A DNA stretch of 26,164 bases from Amanita rubescens (lineage: Eukaryota; Basidiomycota; Agaricomycetes; Agaricales; Amanitaceae): NCBI GenBank assembly GCA_015039365.1, contig WION01000644.1, forward strand, positions 1 through 26,164. Direction: 5' to 3'. A model generated the notes under the pieces. The model was not told the DNA's origin and did no database searches. It worked only from the letters and a program-made list of their open reading frames with translations. This document shows positions 18,802-26,164 of the stretch, in pieces (position 1 is the first letter of the stretch; every line of letters begins with the position of its first letter). Made by a program: the position numbers and the translations under genes.

Positions 18802-21800
18802 GTGGTCTAGTTTCTGAACAAATCACTAGCGACGACCAGGGTTCACCCTATACCCGGGGGCGCAAGCCGTCACCCACATCATGTTCCTCGGTTATTCGCT
18901 TCCCACACCTTGCGACACCTCTAACCCTACGAACACGATCTATGCACGACGCAGATTGCGCCAATATGGGGATCACGCCATCCATTCATCATTACCACCC
19001 TCATGTTCTACGATCGCAACGACAAACTAAAATGTGCCATATGAACCCCACACCCACCTCATCCCCCCCAATCCGGCTACACATGCGTCTTTCTTTATCG
19101 GGATGTTGAATAACTTTATTATCTCCGCAAACTCTTTCCAATCGCATCACGCAACAGCATTTCAACAACATTTGCATGCATTTTCGTCTTTTTTGGATAC
19201 ATTCTCCGCGAGGACATCGAGTCACCGCATTCCTCCTTGTTTTCTGTATGTATTTTTTTTTTCGTTCTTTCTTTGTTTTGAAAGGGAAGGAGTTTCTGGA
19301 AGGAGTTGAGTTTCCTTTTTTTTTTAAGTACACGCGGTGCCACAGTGCCCCGCGTGTATAAGGCAGTGGCTTTGTTCTTCGCTCATCCATTCGTAGCCTT
19401 ACGAGTCGCATGATTCTACATATGTTTCTATAGAGTTACGTACGTAGACGCAATTTTTTTTACGACACGATTGCAAACTGGCAATGGCAATGATACGATT
19501 TTTTTCATGATAACGGGTCGCTGTGATCTCCGTGCAATGATTTGTGATTATTATTTAGCCCACTCGTGTCTTTTTGGGATCTTTGGTTTATCCGAACAGA
19601 AGGGATCCATGAACGTTATCAGTAAATCACACTGCTTTTTGTCCGGCCCTTTCTTGGCCCGGATGGTTGCCGGTTATATACTCATGGTCCCTATTTTACG
19701 GACTTGCACGGCCTCGACCTTTACAAAATGAATTAATTGCATGTTCTACATCTTATGATGAACACGAATAGTGCCAGCGCAGACGATAATGAGACGTGAT
19801 ATCATTTGACTTCGGGGGCTCTGTGCCTGGAGTCCAGGTCTCTTGATCTGATGTGAACACGTCGACCGTCCGCCATTTTGCTTCATTGCAGGAGAGATCG
19901 CGAGAGTAACTCTAAAATAAAATTTTATAACTTCCCCCCCTGTAATTTACTGCGAGTCAGGGTACCTGTAGTCGTGCGGACTGTCGCGAGCCGCGCGGTC
20001 AGGGCCGTTTCCGTACCTTGCTACGTTAACGTTACTATTACTAATAAATTCTGTATGGTCAGCCGGGTTTACTGCGAAGGAATCGGACGAGCGGGGAGCG
20101 GGGAATCGAACTTTAGGGTTGAAATTGGGACGTAAACGTGGCCCGGGGTTTTCTTGGTCAAGAAAGTGCCATTGAAGTCGTGCGGTACGTCGAGTTGAAT
20201 TTACATACGTAGTAGTAGCTCGGGAGGAATTTTCTGATTGGACTAGGTTAGACTAGTGTCGTTTAAGGTAAAGACTGGTCGGGGTCAGGATCGGTCGTGA
20301 GGGTGCGCTGCTAGTGAAAATTTGCGTGAAATGGAAGGACGGAGTGCGCAACCGTGAGTAACTGGTTTTTTCATGTAGTCTTGGGTTGTGAGGGTGTTGT
20401 GGGAGGTGTTGGGGACGTTCGTCGGTGCTCGTGAGTATATTTAGATTGGGACGTGTATCGGTAAGCTATGTGTTATTATAAGCATTGCTAGTCGTAACGT
20501 TTGACTCGAAGAATCACGGAGGTGTAACTCGTGTGAAGTTATTGCGGCTTACTATACTGTAGTGTAGGTGATAACATTAGCGTCGTAGTCAAGGTTACTA
20601 TGTAGAGAGTTTGGGCTTGGAGTGCTGTGAGCATCACGCGGAGTCCAACCCCGGGCTAGGAGCCAGCGCGGAGCGAGTATCCAGCGGGGCCCGACTTCGG
20701 TTCGTGATAAGCAACCTTGTCTCGAATCAAGGAGCGGGCGCGGAACGACCGCAGTTCACGTCGAAGCACCCGTTATCTGAACAATAGTCGGCGCCCAACT
20801 CTGGCGCATGTATAGTGGAAGCTGCGCTGTAGCCCCGCGGACTTGTACTTGATTGAACGGGGGCCTAGGCCAAATCGTATTGAATGGGCGCCGTCGCCAG
20901 TATTCTATGGGCTAATCATTGCGTGTCATACAATAGGAGCGGGTCGATCGACATTTGACGGAGGGGATTTGGTCCCGCGGGGTATTCCAGTTCAAAAAAG
21001 GGTTCGAAGCGCTGCCAATTTTATATCAACTTCCAGTTTTGTCACAATATTGAACATGTGAGACATACGCACTTTTCCTGGTGACATGGATGTACGTGAA
21101 CCGCAGCGGCGGTACAAGGAAGTTGGTTTAGCATTTGAGTGTCGGGAGCAAAGGAGGAGCAATCGGCTGCCTCGATCGTTTTCGCGTAACGGTCAACACG
21201 CCACGGCCTTTCGGCGGCCGCCGGGAGCTGCCATTTAGAGAAATAGGTGATCGGGTGGCTGTACGCGTGTTGGGCTGGCGGCCCCCAATTCCCAACACGA
21301 CTCGTGGCGGCCTCTCAGCTTGAATAGTGTCATCAAGTTTTCCGTTGGAGTAGGACGCGAAGAGATAACTCTGTCGATAGTTCGGTCTCACGCAGCCTTG
21401 CAATTATGTGCTGTCACCCAGGATGGAAGGAGAAAATTGAAGCAGGCGTCCCGGGTTTTGTGGCGCACCACACCCTTTCATGCCCAATGCGGACGCGCCT
21501 TGTGAAAGAATGATCAATGGTAGTACACGTTGTCGTTTGTTCAAAGCTTGAATGTTAACAATTGCGAATTTCTTTCAGTGACCTTTGTTTCCGTGGATGA
21601 GAAATTGTACGGAAGCTGCTAGGCTGATGCGCATCACACGGATGTGATAGGTTAAAATCATAGAATTGCTTGGATCAACAACCAGTGATATTGACAGCAA
21701 CCCGACGCTTGATTTCAAGTCCAACAGACGAAGTTGATAACAGTTGTCTCACGAGCATACGTGACAGGGGACGAGAGAAATCTCGGCCCACCTTGCGGAT

Positions 21801-23062
21801 AAGGGGTACGTAACAGAACTAGAATCAATTCGCCAATTCACATCTGACAGTGACATCAAGTATGTGGGATTGACCTGGCTCAATCTCCATTTCGACCCAG
21901 CTCTCTGAATTGAAACTTCTTCGCACGTTGGCTAATCTTGAGGCATCCGCTACGACAGGCCGAACAGAACTAGAGAGGCATGGCTTCTATCTCCGGTGAC
22001 ATAGGAACGGCCGCTCAAAGACCAAACAGACATATGAGGCTAGCGTGAATGTTCTTACTCACGCCTTCATGACACGAGATACGGTGTTGTGCAAGCTGTG
22101 CACAGTACACACAACTTAACTCTGCGTCCAGCCAGCGCGAAACACGACGAGGAGTCTAATCAGAGAAAAAGAAAGACTTTTGGCCAGTTCTTCCTCTCAA
22201 GATTTTGGCGAGCGGGAAGACAAGGTTCTCTCTCGGTTCACGTGTACGGCTCTGGATTTAATATTCTACTGTCATGGGACTACATTTATTGAATACGTTT
22301 TCATATTCACGTATGGGTTCGCGGACCATCTCACGACTGTGGCAGAAACTCTAACGCATCCAAACCCAGTAACTTGTTGACGGGTACGGCTTACACCAAG
22401 CTGGCACGAATGAAAATGGCTGCAACAATCGAAGTCATGGCTCAGGCGCTCTGGTCTCCCTTTGCTTGTACCCCTAACGGAACTCGCGAGATACCAGTGG
22501 CAATACCCTATAGCAGGCTCTTCACTTATGCTCGCTGTTCCCAGAAGGCGGCGGCGTCCGCCAGATATACTTATGCTGTACAAAGTTTTCAATGCCTGAT
22601 CCTCCGTCTATCGTGCCCAGGTTAACCTGGGCTCTCTCTTGAATATTAATCACGACTTTCTCCTGTGCGTCGCGAACGCTAATTTCTACTTTGACTTGGC
22701 CCAGTCTGAGGATGCTACACAATCAAAGGACAGGCTCTGCATCAAGTCGACCGCTTATCACTTCTCATGTCAGATGTAGCGCCTGCTGCGGAGACGGGCT
22801 GTCGATGAAACGCCTTCCCCAAAGCCGTCTCATTACCGCGTACCCACCGAGGTGAACTAGTTCATCGCGGCTTGTGTCTCCGACGCCGATTAAAGAAGTT
22901 TTAATCTCCTCTCGAGACTGGTATCAGCAAGAAGCACGAGGTACGAAATAGCGGAAGAGGAGACGAGTACGGAATCCGAATATTATTCGGATCAGTCCCA
23001 CTTTTATGTTTTCTTCTCACACTTCACTCACTCCTCACCTTCGTACGGTGATAGAGATCAAC
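18802..23062. other. Long gene-poor stretch
   Basis: The first few hundred bases are probably 3' UTR of the preceding gene. T-rich runs lie at 19249-19320, followed by a hairpin at 19329-19358. 20600-20830 is GC-richer. 21266-21274 and 21291-21299 form a perfect 9-bp hairpin. Many overlapping frames of 60-110 codons exist, but none shows a family motif, consistent splice sites or a persuasive start. No tRNA; a GTTCGATTCC-like B-box match near 20104 (minus strand) lacks the rest of a tRNA. Confidence 0.4.
19329..19358. repeat. 9-bp hairpin after a T-rich run
   Basis: TACACGCGG (19329-19337) pairs perfectly with CCGCGTGTA (19350-19358), loop 12 nt, directly after a run of Ts. It could be an RNA structure near a transcript end, or chance. 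Confidence 0.4.
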
Positions 23063-23219
23063 ATGAGCGTCATCTTGGAAGAGAAGAACATCGAAGACCA
23101 AGGTATCACTTCTCTATCCAAAGCGATTTCTGCGTAAAAGAACTTTTTTGTGTTATCAAGGGTCCGATATGCGCCATGCACGGAACGATGATTTACACGC
23201 CATCAGCTTAGATAAATAA
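23063..23219 (+). CDS. Candidate spliced small-peptide gene, 32 residues
   Basis: ATG at 23063 follows a CT-rich leader (TTCTTCTCACACTTCACTCA). The first exon reads MSVILEEKNIEDQ. A GTATCA donor at 23103 and an ATCAAG acceptor ending at 23160 give a 58-bp intron with a T-run before the acceptor. Exon 2 adds GSDMRHARNDDLHAISLDK to TAA 23217-23219. Unspliced, the frame ends at 23137 (24 residues). A different open frame (23276-23467) follows. No family recognised, and chance cannot be excluded. Confidence 0.22.
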
Positions 23220-26164
23220 CGGTAATGAAAGCACGCTTATTGTACTTCAATTTACCTCTCATCCTTTGTTTATGAATGAGGGTCCATACTTCGGCGATCT
23301 GCGGAAACAACGGGGAACGTGTCGACGATCCGTGCCTCATTGGGGTTGCGTTCACCGGCCACCCAGCAATCAATGAAGTGGGCTTCGAGTCGTTCGCCAT
23401 GGCTGTCTTGCGTGCACGTGCCCAACGATGTGGTGTGGTGGACGGAGAAAGCAAAAGTCCGATCTAAAAGGATTCATTGGGCGCGAGGAGCCATATGACC
23501 AGGCGTGAGCCTCGAGCCCTCGACACAGCTTATACACAGCTTGATGACGTTACAGCGTGCCTTCTGCCTGCAACACCTTGATAATGATACCGATGTCTTC
23601 GGAGTTATTCGGGATAATCTATCCCAAAGCGGATATCTTATCATATCTCATTTCGGCGCCCAAGGTTCGTCTCGGCCTGCCTATGAATCACATAGTCCTA
23701 AAGCGGCACCTCGAACGATGAGCCGTGGTGCTGATGGAGTTAGTGGATGTGGCTAAGATGTATATCAGACGCATATGAGTGTCTCTGTGAGGGTGTTTTT
23801 GGACCTACGTTGAGAAGGTTTGTGATTCATACCTGTGCAATGTGGAGCAGTTTAGGCAGCTCGATCCTTTAGACTGATTCGTGCTTCTGGAATTACCGTC
23901 AAAGAGTGCCTTGGGAGACGCACCTGAAATACGTGGTACGAGCTTCACAGAAGGTATCCGAGGAAGTGGTGGCTAATGATTGCGCAGGCTGAGAATCATT
24001 TTGCTCGCCTGGTTGCTGCAGAGTGCATTCGGAAATTATGCCTCCGTCACGGATTCAGGATGTCCACGGCGACGGCACAAAAATAGATTAATGCAAGCGC
24101 ATGCTCCAAATTCGTCCTTTGGGTATTTCTCAGCAGTCCGAGACGGAGCGTTTTTCTGCGCGTTTCTGAACTAATTTTGAACTAGACGAAAGCTGATAAT
24201 CCTCAAGCGCACGCCACAATTCGCACCATAGGCGTTACCAGGGCGTTTGGATATAGCATGGGGGGTATTGGCAATCCGGCGGTCCCACTGAGATAGGGTG
24301 ACCTGGCAGACATGGCGCAAGCTGTGAACAGTTGCAGAAACTAGTACCGACGTTTCCGGATCCTCCGCAGCGAATTTGGTTGCCAACGAAGGACCCGTCT
24401 TTGCCCACAAGAAGAGAAGGAGAAGCTCAATCAGATAGATGCCAGGGACACAACACGAGAGAGAGCGAGTGGAGGGAATGTGCAACTGCTTGATTGAAGG
24501 ACGATGGCTCGTGTAGTAGCGGGCCGCACGTGTTGAACATGTGCATTTTCATTTTCCCATGGCTAAGTTAGTGGGCAGCATCGCTAAAGCAGTCGAAAGC
24601 ATCTGTGATAGGCGTACAACTGTAGCAAGGAATGTAATGTAGCTATAACAGGCAATGTATCTAGTCCGTATCATATTCAATTGAAGCGGGCTTGCTCAAA
24701 GTCCAGCGCAAGTTGATTGGCTTCCCATGCTCGTGCTCTTTCCGAGTCTCTCCGTTCCTTTTTTCCTGTTTTCGATGAACATGCGATCCTGCTTGCCGCG
24801 CCATTCACCACCTCTATCCGTGCAAATCTCTTTTGTTCAACGCATCCATTATCAACGCTCTATATTCCTCAATTTATGCCAGCGCACCGCCCAAGATTAA
24901 AACGCTTGTAGATGCCCTCAAAGGACCATCGGTTCGGACAAGGTAAGACTAATCCACGGCGGAAGCCGCCGACTCTTGAACTATTGCTAATGCTTCCACG
25001 TCTAGCTCAGCCTGAGAACCAGCTCCGGGAAAAGCCACTTGAGAACTATGGTATATAAAGACGCGATCTTTGATTTTTGGTTCATGTTGGCAGTTGCGGA
25101 CGTGAAAGGCGATGGCAATCCCAAGTCTCTTGCGCGCAGCGCTTTTTTGCACTGCGGATTTGCCGATGTGATAAACCGGACGCTTCATCACAGAGAGGGT
25201 AGCCCAAGACTCCGGAACGATCCACGGGAACAGGGATGGGCGAGTCATTATTAGGTAGAAGACGATAGACACATGCAAGGCTGCCGGTGCCGGTGACGAA
25301 AACTAAGATAGGAGAGCACCATCGTTCGTGACGTGCAACCTGGTCAGGTCTGAAGATCTGAGATACAGAGCAGTTGAGTGATGTTTGGGCGAATGGCATT
25401 TAATTCCGATTTATGATCTAAACCGGCTGCCTTCGATCCATGCGGAAGGAACAGAGGCCGACGCAACGTGAGCATTCCATGACGACGACCTCGGTGACTT
25501 GCGGGCAGCGTATCAAGAGCGCGGCTAATGATATCCTTCAGTAAGGATAACGAATATTCGGGATTGCCCATTCTGACGGAGTCTTCTTCGCAACTCGTCC
25601 ACGATGGGGTCTCCAATGCATTCTCGTATGGCAGGTACCCACGACGCTATCAGCATAATACCTGCAAACCTGTTCAGCTACCGTAACCCGTTGGAATGGT
25701 TTACGCACGACATCAATATCGAAAAATGACTGATTCCTCGACTCGGTTTGTAGGTATTCTTATTTGAGCATTGTTTGTGAAGCTAGCGAGGGCTAAACGT
25801 TAAACGCTAAACATTGCGCATCTTTACTAGTCCACGACGCGTGACGTAACGTGTTAGCGTGACATCGCTGCAGCAATTCGCAACCCGTTTTTTCCTTTTT
25901 TTCAACAAAAGAGTGCATTGAAAAACATGCTAAGTACACATCGTGTAACTGTGAGTAATCGCGTCGATCGGACGCTTCTCTTGGGTGCGTATTAGTCATT
26001 TAGAGCCTAGCGAATTAAACTACCAATGAGGGCCAACCGGTCGTCACTGGTCAACATTCGAACAATGGCTGCTTGTGAAAAGTTGGCCTCCCGAGTTCGT
26101 GCCGTTTGCTATTCGCGTTTCCGAATTCCTTTGACGTGACGTAGCACAAACAACCGCCTTTGAC
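23220..26164. other. Gene-poor right end with scattered decayed frames
   Basis: Several protein-like but unconnected stretches: GVAFTGHPAINEVGFESF (plus, 23276-23467), LDNDTDVFGVIRDNLSQSGY (plus, about 23575-23640), IRECIGDPIVDELRRRLRQN (minus, about 25630-25570) and LLKDIISRALDTLP (minus, about 25545-25505). Frames shift between them, and no spliced gene could be assembled. No repeat of the A/B/C type was noticed here. Confidence 0.35.
23886..24086 (+). pseudogene. Possible decayed coding remnant
   Basis: One plus frame reads KYVVRASQKVSEEVVANDCA (about 23929-23985), and a neighbouring frame reads AENHFARLVAAECIRKLCL then RHGFRMSTATAQK to TAG 24084-24086. They look like parts of one helical protein separated by a frame change near 23985. 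No family recognised and no start seen. Confidence 0.2.

Noticed and set aside
20085..20125. tRNA gene on the minus strand (GTTCGATTCCCC-like T-loop)
   Set aside because: No matching acceptor stem, A box or anticodon arm around it.
20780..20815. Retroviral-type primer-binding site (GGCGCCCAACTCTGGCGC)
   Set aside because: Short resemblance only; no LTR ends or Gag frame nearby.
22974..22992. Perfect 8-bp hairpin ATCCGAAT/ATTCGGAT
   Set aside because: Arms this short are expected several times by chance in 26 kb.
24171..24485. Minus-strand frame with a hydrophobic start resembling a signal peptide
   Set aside because: It starts at TTG, has no family motif, no intron support and ordinary length for a chance frame.

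Overview
The window looks like a basidiomycete genome, most likely a mushroom-forming (agaricomycete) fungus. The reasons are: several 47-58 bp GT-AG introns with CTNAC-type branch sites; a Ubp3/USP10-type deubiquitinase with a long disordered N-terminus; an ankyrin array whose repeat wording (VNAQGGEYGNALQAAS) is typical of fungal NACHT-type NLR receptors; and a Ser-rich conserved basidiomycete protein near position 18 kb. No bacterial operon, CRISPR array, rRNA or convincing tRNA was found.

Layout. 1-300: a decayed minus-strand Gag-like fragment of an LTR retrotransposon, running off the left edge. 967-2901: 19 full 33-residue ankyrin repeats plus partial ones, in one reading frame broken by a single TGA, with no NACHT or other effector domain beside it. 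3197-6189 (minus): an intact five-exon gene for a 928-residue Ubp3/USP10-like ubiquitin protease, tail-to-tail with the ankyrin array. 6277-10350: a mosaic of duplicated segments, here named A, B and C. All A, B and C copies lie in direct orientation. The mosaic also holds a small unassigned minus-strand ORF, an inverted broken copy of part of the protease gene (8049-8355), and a decayed P-loop NTPase gene (9298-9979). Block A1 covers the upstream flank of the protease gene, and A2 is a second copy of that flank 3.8 kb away. The B2-C2 unit is a shortened version of B1-C1, with B2 joined directly to C2.

10353-17858 is mostly without recognisable genes. It contains a coiled-coil coding remnant (10567-10872) and weak spliced-gene candidates at 12907-13424, 13731-13916 and 14622-15027. 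At 17882-18742 there is a well-supported gene for a 286-residue low-complexity basic protein, with a uORF overlapping its start codon and an intron in its 3' UTR. The remaining 7.3 kb is gene-poor: a 32-residue spliced peptide candidate at 23063-23219 and scattered decayed frames.

Functionally there is no pathway here. The theme is two sound housekeeping-type genes (the protease and the 18 kb gene) set in a duplicated, transposon-scarred, gene-poor neighbourhood. The most interesting objects are the orphaned and recently expanded ankyrin array and the A/B/C duplication mosaic with its copied protease fragment. All family names rest on motif recognition by eye, and no database search was run.
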